Below, one piece after another: positions 41,909-54,497 of a stretch of 64,000 nucleotides of DNA. The stretch lies in the NCBI GenBank assembly GCA_001939145.1, contig LSRX01000594.1, positions 332,584-396,583 on the forward strand, in the 5' to 3' direction. Position 1 is the first letter of the stretch. Every line of letters begins with the position of its first letter. Source of the stretch: Symbiodinium microadriaticum (Eukaryota; Sar; Dinophyceae; Suessiales; Symbiodiniaceae). Made by a program: the position numbers and the translations under genes. Under the pieces are notes generated by a model. It did no database searches. It was given only the letters and a program-made list of their open reading frames with translations, and was not told where the DNA came from.

Positions 41909-43588
41909 TCCACAAGCAGCCAGTACGTAGCTACGGGGTCTGCTACGGCATGCTGCCGGAAAGAAGCTTGCTGCAAGCGACGTGCGTGCCTGCCGTGCCT
42001 TTCATGCATCCGCAAAACAGCAGCGAGCAAGTTGACTGCCAAGGGCCAAGGGGTCGACCGAGCGGCGCCGGGAGATCTCGAGGATGTTCTGGAGCACCTG
42101 CAAGAAGGCCGGGCTCCGCTCAGGCCACGACCTGACCAAGACTAGCTGAGAGCGCCCGGGAGATCTTCCCGAACCGGTGCCCTGCGAAATGGCCGGCAAC
42201 GTGGCCTGACAAAAACGGGTTCAACTCTCGATGGAAGACAGCTTTGTCAGTAAGCAAGCCGGGATGACGGACATGTGCCTAGACAACGCGACAAACCATA
42301 TTTCTAGCAAATGCTACCTGGTCTGCATGTCTCTGTACAAGTAAGATAGCTGCCCTGGCGGCCCTGGCGGTGGCGTGAAAGATCTTGGCGGGGTAGTTGA
42401 GCGCGAGACGGGTGGCCTAAGCTTTGTATCAGTAACCACTGACAGCGACATGCAGCTGTTGCCGGTAAGAGCATTGCAGCAACTCAACTTGCCAATTCGT
42501 GCACAAGCGCCGCACGTGTTGCCAGGTGTGCATGCTGGAGACCTCTGCGAGAGCACTGCTGAAGTTCTGTGGTGTGCGAGAGACCACGACAGCGATCTGG
42601 AGGCCGAACACACTTCGCCCAGCCGCGCGAGCTTGCTGGCCTCAGCCACGAGCACCGACAACAGAAGAGAGCAAATCAGCAAATCCTTCAAATCCCTACG
42701 CTTCTCACCAAGGCACCGGAAGTAAGACCAGCCTGGGGAGGCACAATCTATCCAACATCTCATGCTTACAGTGCAGTGCAAGTCGACGGTCGCAAGCCTG
42801 CAGGTCCATCAATTCCCGCGAGCCAGGTATCGCCCGTAAACCTGACCGTCAAGCATGCGAATGATTGCGAACGCACCTGCCAGATGCTGGCAGCTTGAGG
42901 CTTTGAGGATCATGCCATTTTGCAGCTCCTGCATTGCCTCGTGGTGATGCCCCAGCCTGGCAGCAGACGAGCAGGATTAGAAGCCCATCGGCCCCACATA
43001 AATAGAAGGCAAAGGCGCTCCCAGGTGGCTTTGACCTTTCGGATCGAGGATCGAGAAGACGTGGCTCCAACACAGGAAACTGACATGCCGGCTCGCGGCA
43101 AGCAGCAGCCATCCCTTCGTGTAGTCGCTTTTCAGCTTGACGCAGCGCTGTGCATCCTTAGGCCCACATGGCGGAAAGGAGCAGCCGCCGGCAATAGTTC
43201 GCAAGTGGGGCCTCGCGGCACTTCACCCAGTCTTCCACAGCCTCTGTACACATCTCTGCACATCAGCCATCACCATAGTATATTAGATGCCACAGTTTGC
43301 CCACCCGAGCCTGGTAGCACAAAGCTCGATTGCCAAACCTCTGCAGCACGGCAAGCTGTGCTTCATAGGGTTGGAGAGCCAGTCGGTGAGTCTTCTATTG
43401 CATCGGCCGGGAACTATAAAGTTGTACCATCTTACAAGGCGAAAGCCGTGCCACGTGCAGCCGGTCTCTCCACACGGGCCGACTGTCAAAAATGTCAGAG
43501 GTGCACGGTGAGCCTAGCATGCGAGAGGCCCTTCTGAGCAAGATTGCTGGGCAACTCGCGCCTACGACGTACGATGTGATGGTATGCC
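41909..43588. other. No supported gene
   Basis: Frames of 100-200 codons occur on both strands (42314-42781 minus and 42920-43537 plus) but their composition is not consistent with protein. Confidence 0.4.
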
Positions 43589-43795
43589 CTAGGCATACCC
43601 CATGCACACAACGATGTCGGGCAACTGGGTTTCTGGCAGCCGGTGGTCGTTCGGAAGGAAATGCAAAGCCTGGCCAAGGGCAGCCAACAACCCGCATGGT
43701 TTGACAGGCTCGCTGAGAACACCAAGACGGTCGGCTCTTTCGGCCTTGCCATACTCGGCCATGGCAGCCTGAAAGAGCTTCACCGACTCCTGCCT
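43589..43795 (-). CDS. Possible exon of unknown protein
   Basis: After an acceptor-like CCCAGGCAG the frame reads ESVKLFQAAMAEYGKAERAD and GLLAALGQALHFLPNDHRLP, ending in a stop at 43589. It is well-behaved helical protein sequence, but no partner exon or family is recognised. Confidence 0.35.
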   Translation of the reverse strand, partial: RQESVKLFQAAMAEYGKAERADRLGVLSEPVKPCGLLAALGQALHFLPNDHRLPETQLPDIVVCMGYA

Positions 43796-43905
43796 GGGCA
43801 GAGGTCAATCTCGGACTCGTTCTCAAGCTGATCTCAGGCCGTGGAACTTTGGCCTCATACGTGCTGCCGTTGCACAGGAGGAACTGACATCACCATAACA
43901 TCACG

Positions 43906-43929
43906 CGCACACACACACACACACACACC
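43906..43929. repeat. (CA)n microsatellite
   Basis: About eleven CA units. Confidence 0.9.
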
Positions 43930-44398
43930 ATGTCACATGTTCACATAAACGCCCGAACGAGCGAAAACAAACCAGGGAAACCCTAGTAAACATAAAGCGA
44001 ACGAGCAAAGAAAACAACACGGGGTATGATGATAACAAGAAACAAGTCCGGGAGGCAGTTCCTGAGGTTGAATACTTCCAGAAGTCTCCTAGTCAGTGTG
44101 TGCACTATAATACTACAGCCTGGAAATCCGAAGGGTTCAAGCAAGGTTTGCTCAGACATATGTCTAGAAATGCATGCACCTAGTGAATAGTGTGTCCATG
44201 CACCTTCTGGAATTGCTGCTAGGGACGTCCGTGCTGTTTCAAACGAAGGCTGGACTACGTAGTCTACAAGACAGGGAGCGCCTGGAAACGGTCCGGCTGC
44301 GTGCGCTCTCTGTGCCACACGGCATGCGCATCTAACCCTGCAGCTCGTGGCGACAGATGTCGCCCAGCTCCGGCTGCCAGGCGCTCTGCAATGCGAAA

Positions 44399-44438
<40 letters not shown>

Positions 44439-44458
44439 GCGCGCGCGCACGCACACAC
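44399..44458. repeat. (CA)n(CG)n microsatellite
   Basis: About eighteen CA units followed by CCCGCGCGCGCG and more CA. Confidence 0.95.
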
Positions 44459-44541
44459 AACTGCGCTGCAGCGCAGACCAAGTCTAGAAGTTTGCTCTGG
44501 CTTTCCTCCGTCTAGCAGTTCGGCGTCATGCCTCTGCACAC

Positions 44542-44958
44542 TTATTGGTTCTTTGGTGGCTTCCATAGTCTACAATTCACATCCCGCATGCATGCGTGAA
44601 TGCATGTCCACCAAAGCATAGTCAATCGGCGAGTGAGACGCAAAGTTGTCTCAAACTGCTTAGGCAGCAGCACTCCACGCAAATTGGTGTAAGGATCAGC
44701 ATTTCGAGCCACTTCTCGAGCCTGTTGCGACGTCAACCACATCAATGTTGCACATCGGGCTGCCAAACTACCGGCTTCGATTGCTGACAGTGCCGTCCTT
44801 GCAGTACAAGTCGTTCCCCTGACGTCGAAATACATTGGACCTGCCAGGACATGAACGTGTACAACGCGGGCTTTAACCACCAATCCACCTCTCCAGTGGT
44901 GTTCCGACGACCTCCGCCAAGAGTAGCTGTCAGATGCTGTTGGACCCGTCTGACACAT
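44542..44958 (-). CDS. Possible exon of unknown protein
   Basis: 138 codons, best from about 44890 to 44620 (GLVVKARVVHVHVLAGPMYF, SLAARCATLMWLTSQQAREV, LLPKQFETTLRLTRRLTM). No family recognised. The N-terminal part before 44890 may be intron. Confidence 0.3.
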   Translation of the reverse strand: MCQTGPTASDSYSWRRSSEHHWRGGLVVKARVVHVHVLAGPMYFDVRGTTCTARTALSAIEAGSLAARCATLMWLTSQQAREVARNADPYTNLRGVLLPKQFETTLRLTRRLTMLWWTCIHACMRDVNCRLWKPPKNQ

Positions 44959-45895
44959 GAGCCGTCCTGGGAGCCCTCGGGCAAGTAGCTACTTGCCATG
45001 GCAGCTCGGCATACGGCCTGCGTGCTGCGAGAAGGCCACCGAAGAAGTGATGGAAAAGAACCACAGGGGTTTGAACGACATGGATTCGTCCCGTATTTGC
45101 AAAGAACAGCACAATTGACTCAGCAATAACTGGTGACAATGAGGCCCTTGGCTGCCCACCGTCATGCGATTGGAGCATCGGTAATTCCACTAGAGCGCTT
45201 AAGCTAGCACCCATCTGCACTTTCACCATGCTTCACCCATGCACCGAGACCGGTTTGCCGAATGACCGTATACTTCCATGTATCTGCAGATTGCTGGTCG
45301 ACTGCTTCGGGAGGGCGTTCTCATGAATCATACGCTTGCTCTGGAGCACACATTTCGTGAAGACAGCAGCTGCTAGTGGCAAGGACACGGCTAGATTCAT
45401 TTGAGATCATTTGAGACGCATGGCATCGGTCTTCCTCTCTGCTTGCCGAGAACAGCGACTTTATCTTCGCAGACTACTGGTGAAATCAAGCGGGAACTGG
45501 GAAGCAAAGATGCCAACGCATCACTTGTCAGTCTCGCTTCTTGGCAATGACCTTGCAATCATTCGGACCGGCTCCGACTGTGACTGTGGCTGCAGTGTCG
45601 AGGGTTGGAGCCTTTTTCTTGGCATCTGCTGCACTGACGAGGGAGAGGGTCTCGTCCTCTGCATAACCAAAGCGCGCCTCACAGTCCAACATAAAACTCA
45701 TGGAATGGTCAAAACCGGTCAGGTCAACTTCCCAGCGGCCTTGTGTCTCTTGAAGATGCCAACGACAGCATCAGCAACCTCCTGGTGCACCTGGCGTGTC
45801 TCAGGCCAATATCCACATCCTGCTTTTTTTCTCTTTTTTTCATCTCTGCCAGAGCACCTCGTTCAAGTACGTCTCGTCAACCGGCTTCTGTTGCG
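44959..45895. other. No supported gene
   Basis: Likely the 3' flank of the acyltransferase gene. A T-rich tract lies at 45824-45842. The plus-strand frame 45411-45908 is not convincing. Confidence 0.4.
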
Positions 45896-47335
45896 TCACC
45901 TTGTCTGAAGCGCTGCTGAAACAGGGGCTTGGCCCTCTCCGGGCTTCGACGCCTTAATGGACTCGCCCCAGACGTAGCCAAGTGGAGGATCCAGAAATCC
46001 CATGAGAGTAATCCCTCGTCCACGCAGCCTCAGAAAGGGTGAAAAAAACGACATCCGCGTGAAGCGCCGCGTGAACGGCAACAAGGTCTGCACAACGTGC
46101 CACTCATCCTTGGCAGGCACGTCACGAGTCACGTACGTCAACTCTCAGAGTCTGCGCCGACACGGCTGTGAGACAGGCCTTAGAGGCCGAAGGAGCCTCT
46201 GAATGAAGTGCGGGTGGTGTGGTGAATCCACCTCGCTTCTTGCTGGTTCATGCGTCGAAGACTTAGCAAACCATCTTTCATGCCATGGGCACTTTTCGCC
46301 GAAGCAGAAGCCGGGGATGATGTCCATGCCACTTTCAATGGCAAGCCTTTGCTGGCACAAGGGATATCACATGATATCACCACGCATGTCAGGCTTAACT
46401 GTTGGATGCTCTCTCTGTAGCCACGAAGCTTCACGAAGCCCTTTCGGTCTGTCATCACAAGCTGCGTGTCCTGGCAGCGCGTGGGTCCGGATTTGCCTGG
46501 CGAAGTCTGCTCCATCCTTGGACTCGCCATCCGTAAGGTTCATTTCGTCAATGCCGCCAGGTAGCAGGATGATGTTCTCCCCTGCAGGTTCTCAGGTTTG
46601 CCAGTCGCTGAAGTTGTGATATGTTGTGCTATAACCCGGCTATGACTCAGAGATGCCTCGTCGAACGGCCCGCTCGAGGGTCGGCCTTGTGCGCAGTCTT
46701 AATTTTCATTTTCGCGCGCTACCGACATGCAACCAAGCGTAGCCCATACACCAGACGCTATTGGCTCAGTTCGGCGCTTTGACGCATCGATGCAACCACA
46801 GAACAGGGACATTTCCCGAATGCCTCATCGCTCTCGCCGGGGCAGGACAATGCACCTAGTTTCGTCGTCAGACAGATTCTCTTTCCACACCTGGAAGGAA
46901 GAATGCTGCACCGAAGCTTCCCCAACCTGAACCACAGCAGGCGCTGGCATCGCGAACTGAAGAGCTTCGAGCGCACGAAGCAGACGATGAATGACTTTGC
47001 CCGAGGCTAAGGCGGGCGGCGATGCCTCCGGCAGCGAACCCATGACGTTTGGTTTACCACTGCCGCCAAGATCTTTGACGAAGCATTAACATGGATCCTG
47101 TCTTCTCAAGTTGCAGGCTAGCACGGGGACTAGTGTTGGAGAACCACGTCTTCGGACTCCGGTCAAGCGTTGCCTTGCCTGGGAAAAGTGTCCGCCAACA
47201 ACCAACTCCACCGGAGAATGCGCGGCAGACACCATAGACACCTCCGAAGTATTCAGAAGGACAAACAGTGATAACAACGGACAAGACCTCAGGCTTCCAC
47301 CGTGTGGATACATGGCGAAGAGGTACTTCCCCTAG
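45896..47335 (-). CDS. DGAT2/MOGAT-family acyltransferase, multi-exon
   Basis: Acyl-CoA:diacylglycerol (or monoacylglycerol) acyltransferases of this family make triacylglycerol at the ER. Exon pieces in order: KYLFAMYPHGGSLRSCPLLS at about 47330-47270, right after an acceptor (AAGCTAG), with YPHG matching the family's HPHG active-site motif; a piece with TKLGALSCPGESDEAFGKC at about 46870-46810, in the place of the conserved PGG...E segment; VMTDRKGFVKL at about 46460-46428, matching NRKGFVKLA; AIESGMDIIPGFCFGEKCPW at about 46345-46285, matching the LVPxYxFGE motif; and the last exon 46100-45896 with FSPFLRLRGRGITLMGFLDP and LGYVWGESIKASKPGEG, where family members have the GRG...P...G-PI segment. 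The N-terminal exons were not found. The small CPGE deviation from PGG should be checked at the transcript level. Confidence 0.7.
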
Positions 47336-48990
47336 CTTGATTACTCGACTCATGTGCTTTGCATGCTTCCCGCACGCAGTCAGCGGCCTTGGAATCTGGA
47401 GCTGGGCCTTCTCGAATTACAGTGGCGTCGTGATAGCTGAGGACATAATCCACCAGAGGGCCATAGAGCAGCCTGGCAAGGCGTCTCGGCCCCGGCCTCA
47501 AGGCGGAAGCTCTGCCACCAAGGTTCCAATGGAAGGGCCAGCCCTTGCCCAAATGAGGTCTATGTGCCTGGCAGCGTCTGTGCATCAGAAACAAACTTTG
47601 AAGGTTAGAAACTCAGAATCGAGCGACAAGCTGTACAGTGTATAGCAAGGAAAAGCTCCAGAGCTTCGCCCACGAGCACCACCCGAGAGCCCATGGAGAC
47701 CTTAGTCCGATCTCAAACAGAGAATACGGAAAGGACCCTGATTGCCAAAGCTTCCAGCAAAGCCAGCCACACCAAAGTGCCGACCTTGGTTTCCGAAAGC
47801 GCAGTTCCCAGCATCAACACAGATTGACGTTGGAACCACGTAAGGAAATTATGGCTCCTCGCTTTCATCTGTTTCTCGGGCTCAGATTTTGCACCTGTAC
47901 CGCGAGCTCCCCACATGTCCTGTTCTGGCTCCTCGTCCGCGGCAAAACACCGGCTCAATTCGCTCCATTCCTCCGCCATCTATAGGCCTATAGGCGAAAC
48001 ATGTGTTGGGATTCCCCTTCACGGACGGACTAGATCGAATTACAGCTTAGCCTCTATTGTCCTGAGATGGAAAACATAGGAGAGTTCAGAGTCCGTCCCC
48101 CTTGTCGCTGAGTTGTCGCAACAAACCGGCTACACATCCTTTGCATGTTAAGACTGGCCATGTGGGCAACAAGGCAACGGTCGCGTGATGTCCTTGTGCC
48201 AAAGGGTTCCGCGTAGACGTGTTTACACGAGCAAACCCCTCACCCTGGCTTGCAAGCAGCATCTTCACAGCTTCTCTTTGGTATTCAAGCAAATCACGCA
48301 CGGCTCCAAAGAAAAGGTTGCTTTTTCGTGGCGCTCTCGCCACCAGGGCGTGATGTTCTGAAACTGCTACGATGCAGTACGACATGGTTTCTACATCTTA
48401 AAAAACGCGGGCAAAAAACGCGGGCACCCTTGACGTTGTTTTCTGTAGAGAAAGATGCTGGGTGGGGAACCCGAAACCCTACGAGGTCGTAAGCCAAACT
48501 CACAACGTTGTGAGCGCCGAAAATAACCTTCAAAGAAGGTTCAAAGCCGCAAGGCCACCAACAGGTTTTTGGAAAGTTACAAGTAAGCGAGGGATGAGGT
48601 TGGTGCGAACCCCTCTCAACTATACAGTTATGTAAACACAGAAAAATGTGTAAGGAGAAAAGGTACAACCAACCGTTCGTCCAAAGCACAGAGAGGGCAT
48701 GTAGGATTTATCGAGAACGCGACGGGATTATCAGGCGCGCAAGGCGGGGGTTTCTCAGGCACATGGAAAAGATTATTCAGGAACATGCAACAGATTCCCC
48801 AAACTGCAATCCCTAGGCCCTGAACCCTAAACAAAACCTGCACATGTGAATGCTATTTCCTGCGCATGTTCTTGATGATGCACGCATATCTTTGATTAAT
48901 CGCTCGCTTGTCTCTGATAAAGCTGGCCTTTATTCCCGAACCATAGCGCAATGAATACTCAAGAATGATATGAGACAGACAGCTCCCTAC

Positions 48991-49122
48991 ATATATATAT
49001 ATATATATATGCATGAATATATATATATATATATATATACACACATGAATATACAATACATATATATATATATATATATATGCTTTATTTATTTATTTGT
49101 TTATCTATATTTATTTATATAG
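48991..49122. repeat. (AT)n blocks followed by (TTTA)n
   Basis: Three AT runs separated by GCATGA and CACACATGAATATACAATAC, then TTTATTTATTTG. Confidence 0.95.
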
Positions 49123-49181
49123 CTGGATGCATGCATACAAACAACACACTACACCACAGAGTAAAGGGTGTGGACAGATTG

Positions 49182-49247
49182 TGATTTACACTCTGACAAC
49201 TCGGACGATCCATTTAGGGGTTTCGGAATGGAATGGAATGGAATGGA
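49182..49247. repeat. Dispersed copy of the 7-kb block plus (GGAAT)n
   Basis: TTTACACTCTGACAACTCGG at about 49187 matches the TTTACxCTCTCACAACTCGG block at 7.0-7.26 kb, followed by TTTAGGGG and four GGAAT units. Confidence 0.75.
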
Positions 49248-50422
49248 AACGGCTTGCGGCCAGCAGCAATAGCTGCAGCCGCCCACGCTCTCCCCCCCCC
49301 TCAGTTCCGTCATGGCCGCCCTCCGTGAAGGGTTCGAAAGGCGGTTAGGGCATGATGCAGACCAAGTTGCCGGGAGGGAAGTAGAGGAGGGAGAGGGAGA
49401 GGGAGAATAGCGCGCAGAGGCGCGGCCCGAAATTGTGCTTACATGCCAGAAATCATGCATATCGCAAGTGCACCTGGGCATTGATTTGGGTGTACTATGA
49501 TGTACCGTCATATGCTGCATGCACAGACACTATCTACACATTGCGTTGGCTCACGCTGCAATCCGGCTTGCCACTGCAACAAGCTGGAGCTCCGGCTGGC
49601 CAGAAGAAAAAATAGCCTTGACACTCGACAGCACTGTCTCCAATGAATGCTGGTACACATTTCATGCATCTGCTGCTCGCTCACCAGCTCTCGTCTTCAG
49701 TACTAACCGTTACTAACCCCTCATACCGATCAAGAAGCTCGTGAAGAGGAGTTCGCACGCCACCTGACAGCTGCATGCAAACAAGGCGGCATGTCACGGT
49801 GTCGGGGCAGCGCCTGCAGCACGTTGCCGGGAAAAGATCTTTGTCGCTCAAAGCGCACCTGCATCAGGACGAATCCCGTGGCGCACACATCGCGTCTCAG
49901 TGTCGCTACCCTCGCTCCTCTTCGTCTAGATAATGCCCTCTGTGGTTCTTTGTCGCCTCCACGCTGCCTGCTGCAGCCGGTGGGGGCAAAGGCCTGGCAA
50001 CTGGTCGAAGGATGACTCCAGCGCTGACCCTGCAACGCTTTGGCCAAGTCAAGCGGCTTGGGCGCTGAGGCAACTGGCCACATGGAGCATATTGGCCATC
50101 TGAAGCTACGAGAATGGCAGCGGCCACCTTCAGGCTGGCCTATGCTGGCCTCACAAGCGAGTTGCTCGTTACGTCTTGCACTCCTTTGCCACCGCAAAAG
50201 CATGGCAAGTCCAAGTCTCTCGGACGAGGCTCCAGTCTTGGACGGAACCGGACAGAGCCTCCAGAGGCCCTAGTGCTGCTAAACATATTGCACGATCAGG
50301 GCAGGCTCAGAATACATCACACATTCAAGGTAAATGCCAAACGGCTCCGAGCTGAAAATCAGAACCACTGCGAAGCTTCTTCAAGCATGCGATCCCCGAG
50401 CGAGGCAGCATCTGTACATGTG

Positions 50423-53013
50423 TTATGCGGGCTTCTGCTCAAATTCATAGCTGCAGGAAATGACACCGTACGGCCACATCTTTGACCAGTCTTCTGATCG
50501 AGGTCTAGCTTTCAAGTGATCCATCACTGCATCAATTTCAGCTGGTACCAACATGTTTTCATTCAGTTGGCCAAGCTTGAGTGGCTGCCCACGAAAAGGC
50601 CCACCCTCGAACATCTTCGCGCCAGCTCGTGCGCAATCTGTCAGCGGATCAGCTGTGCGGAGGTCCCTGAACTTTCCGAGCTCGTGGGCTGCTGCCACTT
50701 GTCTGGATTGCGAGGCTGTAACACTGGGGTCCGAAACAGAGGCCTTCAGCACATCCTTGGAAGAAGAGCTGGGGTCTCGCTGTGAGTTCTCATGTAGCTC
50801 GACTGGGCCTACAGTTGGCCCAAAGACTTTTCGTAAATCCTGGAGATCTTGTACAGTGAGGCTGGCGGATCGAAACTCGAGGAAGGACAGCATGCCGGTC
50901 GCTTCGTGTCCCAGTCGATGAACGCCTGCAGTCGCATCGCAGGGAATCCAGCCAACTCCTTCAGCGAAGAATTCGCACTGAACATGTGGAGCCACCACTG
51001 ACCCACATGCATCGAACACAGCCTGCCCATACTTGAAGCCAAGTGATATGCGTGCTGGGATCTGGTGCGCTCGCAATGCAAATACGAAGCCCACATTGAA
51101 GGAGGAACAATCGCCTCGTTTTGCCTTCCAAATGGAGGTTGGCAGGCTGTTGAGATCCGTCTCCGCCAATGCGACGTCATACTTGTATCCGTGACGGAGA
51201 TGTCGTCCAAGTCGAACGGCGTACACTATGTCACGCTCCCCACCTAAACGCCCCAATCCCTGACTTGAGAGCAGTGAGCGAAGCTCTCTCCCGTCACAGG
51301 CCAGGCTCGATGCTCTTTCCTCGGGTGTAAGGACGGGTACAGGGATCACGGCATCGAGCCCATCCCGGGCCCGGGCCACCGTGTCTCCCTGCTGAACCCG
51401 GACTTGCTGGTTCACAAAGTCATGCTCCACCGCAAGATGCGAAAGCTGGTCTCCCGGCAAGTTGAGCAGCACAAAACTCTGAAAGTCAGTCGTCGCACTG
51501 TCGGTCAGACCACGTACAGACACGTGATGCGAGGCATATCTGGCATGACCCTCCTTTACGGTCCGGAGTTTCGGGATCAGAACTATGTATCTACTACTAA
51601 GCTCATTGCCAACCAGGCTGAAACGAACACGAAAAACGTGGCGCGAAGCCGACATGACCTTGAGCATGAGCGGTGCGTTCTGCCAATCGAAGTCGCTTTC
51701 GTTTCGTTTGAGTTCTGGACAACAGTCTTTTGGGTCGGGTGCTTCAGACCTACACAACCCATCAGGTTGGCACATCTCTGCCCAGAGCTCTTTGGGAATG
51801 GTTGCTGGCTCTACGGGGCCGACATCAAAACCACCGATCCCTTCAAGCACAGGATCTGGTCCAGAGCTCAGCTGAAGGTTTTGCAGGCAGACCCGGAAAA
51901 CCTCCCCTGCCGAGGACTTCATGAGATACAGATCCACTGACTTCCCATCGGCGGATGGGAGGGCGCGAGCGCCGGCTATCTCGCCAGCCCTGTCCAGAAG
52001 CTTCTTGAACGTTTGCCGGTGACTCGCAACTTGGCGAATCAATCCTCCATCCATACATGTGGCATCTTCAGTGCGCATGGCCAGATACTGCATAACTTTG
52101 AAAGCTATGCGGGCGATCAGCGGACCGCTAGCCACCCCAGGAGGAAGTGTGAAGGCGCCTCTGCCCGTAGCAGTCCTCCAAAGAGGCTTTGGTGGAGACT
52201 CAGGCAGACCAGACACGTTGCGCACAATGACATGCCTCAGCTTCGCATCTGTTGGATCAGTCCGATTGAACCCGAAATCTCTGCAATGACATATCATCAT
52301 ACATTCAATTCAGCACACAGGAGGGAAATCTAAAGTTTGCCTTTCTAACTTCTCAGTTGCCGGAGATCGCTCACAGACTTCTCAAAGTTGCCACGGCTTC
52401 CAGAAATCATTTTGTTTATCTGCTGAACGACCTCGCTGGTGGATAAATGTGAAGGTGTCGAGGCCAGCATCGTTGCGACGAAGGCGTCCCTTCCCACTAG
52501 ATCAGCGGCACCTGGACCCACAAGTTGCGATTCTGAGGCTTTGAACGTTGATGCCACTAGCTTTCTTGCAATGGCAAATTCTGACGAACGCAGCAGGCCA
52601 TCACCATCCTCGTCGAAGGCCACGAACAACCGAGCCAGGGCATCCCTGACATCTTTGTCTGCGGGCGAAGCAGTGCGGTGCCCGATTGGAGACTCTTCAT
52701 GTTGAGCTAAACTCAGTATGCCGGCTTGGCCGGTGATGCGTCTGGATGCGGCAGATTTGCTCGCCGACGTTGCCGAAGCAGAGGCGGCAGTCTGAGTTGC
52801 AAGTTCTCTCTCCTTCTCTGCATCTCGCGGCACACTTGATCGTCCTCCAGACGTGAACGGTGAGACTGACAACGACAAGGCACATGCTGGGCAAACTCTA
52901 GGTGGTCCTGCGGCTCCTGTCAGTCCAAGAATACTTTTTCCGGTGGAAGATAAGGGACGCCTGTCACCTGGCAATTCACGCGGGGTTTGCGAGCTGGCAT
53001 AGACTCGACCCAT
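50423..53013 (-). CDS. EF-hand and transglutaminase-like domain protein
   Basis: Two exons joined by an intron of about 70 bp: the first (53013 to about 52350) ends near SDLRQL, and the second starts after GTCATTGCAG at about 52281 and reads DFGFNRTDPTDAKLR. Exon 1 has an EF-hand, DEDGDGLLRSSE (residues 134-145, all Ca-ligand positions present), in a helix-loop-helix. Exon 2 (to the stop at 50423) has a transglutaminase-like fold of the papain superfamily, with candidate triad Cys398 in KRGDCSSFNVGF, His439 in APHVQCEFF and Asp455 in WIPCDATAG. Such domains act as cysteine proteases, peptide cyclases or cross-linkers, often Ca-regulated; the activity is not known here. Residues 210-330 resemble a beta-rich N-terminal module. 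The start at 53013 is the first in frame but upstream exons are possible. Confidence 0.7.
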
Positions 53014-54497
53014 TCCATTGCGTCAAGCTCTGCAAACACAGCCCCTGGCTGCCGCTCATGTTGGCACGACTGAACCGCTGCACTGCAGCCAAGCAAACAC
53101 TGCCTGCATCCAGAATCTTGGCCGGCATGATTTGCCTGCATGCCGTTTGGCCGTGGCTCGAATTTGCTAGCCGCTACTAGCTACCAGAGTTAGGTCGGCC
53201 ATCGGACTATCGAATCCCGCAGCTGATTCCGGCCTGGTTTCGTGCCTTCGGACATCCTGAACTACGACTGGTCCTACTGAATGGCCGCAGCAAGCAGAAA
53301 CGAGCTTGGAAAGTCAAACTTCGCAATGCCCAGTGATCCGCCAGTTGAAGAGAATCTCTTCTTTGCAAAACTGGGACGCGATCAGCACAAACACTCATTG
53401 ACCAGAAAGACCAGAAGTGCTTACCATGACAAACGCGGAAGGAACAGGTTTACTTGCCGCGAAAGGTCCAGGAGGGTCAAGTCTAGGCCCCAGGGGCACC
53501 CAGGCGCAGTGTCACGAAAGGCCACATGAGAAACACACACATATGCCATCTTGGCAGGCTCTCATGAAACCGTCCCACATAAGACTCATAGAGCAGAGTC
53601 ACAGCTTGATTGACAGCTGGGGGAGCCTGAGCATACTCATGCATGGTTCATGGTGCCAGGCTGAGCACGAGCTGATCTGTGCTAGAAATCTATGGTATGT
53701 CGGCAGTCTCACGGTCTCCATCTGCGACATGCACTATGACTTCCGAAGTCTGGTGATCTGCTTCGGCTGGCTGGCAGTAGGCATGGTTTCAGCATCATCT
53801 GTCACAAGACCGACTCCTGTCAATCATGCGACTCACAAAGAAATCAGTTCACCAAATGCTTTAAGCCGGGATGACGTACTCGGGGTAGCTGATAAGACTG
53901 TCTCGCCAGCTCCAGAGTCTCGACTTGGAAGTTGGATGAATCGGCGCCGCTCGGTGAAGGGCTTGGAGCACCACAACTGTTCGCTGTTCGCATGGCGAAT
54001 GGGGCAGCTTCGGTCACACTCTGGAGCTGCTTGCGAGCCTCTGGATCTGCTTGAACGGGCATCGTGCTTGACTTTGCCTGCTTCGAGACGCAAAGGATGT
54101 CCAATAAGCAGCAGAACACTGGCCCTCTGCGGAACTGGCAACACCCACCACGGCGTCACATGGCGGCCAAGGCTCATTCTAGAGAGCTTCCCTGCGAGCC
54201 ATGTGGATGCAGGGACCGTCAAACCTATGCCGGGGCCTTGCCTGCTTACTTCAAAGTCATGTACCACAAGTTGCAGAAGGCACACTTTGCTGTGGCGTTG
54301 CAACCGAGCTAGGATTCTACAGTTGATGCACGAATTATGGCATTGCCGGCTCGGCTGCTGGTAAAGTGACTCAGGATCACTGCAAGCAGTCGCCACAGCT
54401 CAGCTTGCGATGCCCATGGATATCGTACCAAGCATTGTAGCTTTCGAATTGTAATGCAAGCTAAACAACTACATCGGCTCGGGGTCACATATCTCCA
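53014..54497 (-). other. Region with one possible exon
   Basis: The frame 54119-53844 on the minus strand reads KQAKSSTMPVQADPEARKQL and SNFQVETLELARQSYQLPRV and may be an upstream exon of the EF-hand gene. The rest shows nothing clear. The plus-strand frame 53417-54364 is its shadow. Confidence 0.3.

Larger units (their letters stand above)
47336..50422. other. Gene-poor region
   Basis: May contain the missing 5' exon of the acyltransferase near 47.4-47.6 kb (ARLLYGPLVDYVLSYHDATV), unproven. A telomere-like piece CCCTGAACCCTAAAC lies at about 48827. Weak minus-strand coding signal occurs at 49.75-50.1 kb (VCATGFVLMQVRFERQRSFP). Confidence 0.35.

Noticed and set aside
42920-43537. 205-codon plus-strand frame
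   Set aside because: No domain, poor composition, no neighbour on the plus strand.
53417-54364. 315-codon plus-strand frame
   Set aside because: Composition is erratic and it opposes a more protein-like minus-strand frame; probably chance.
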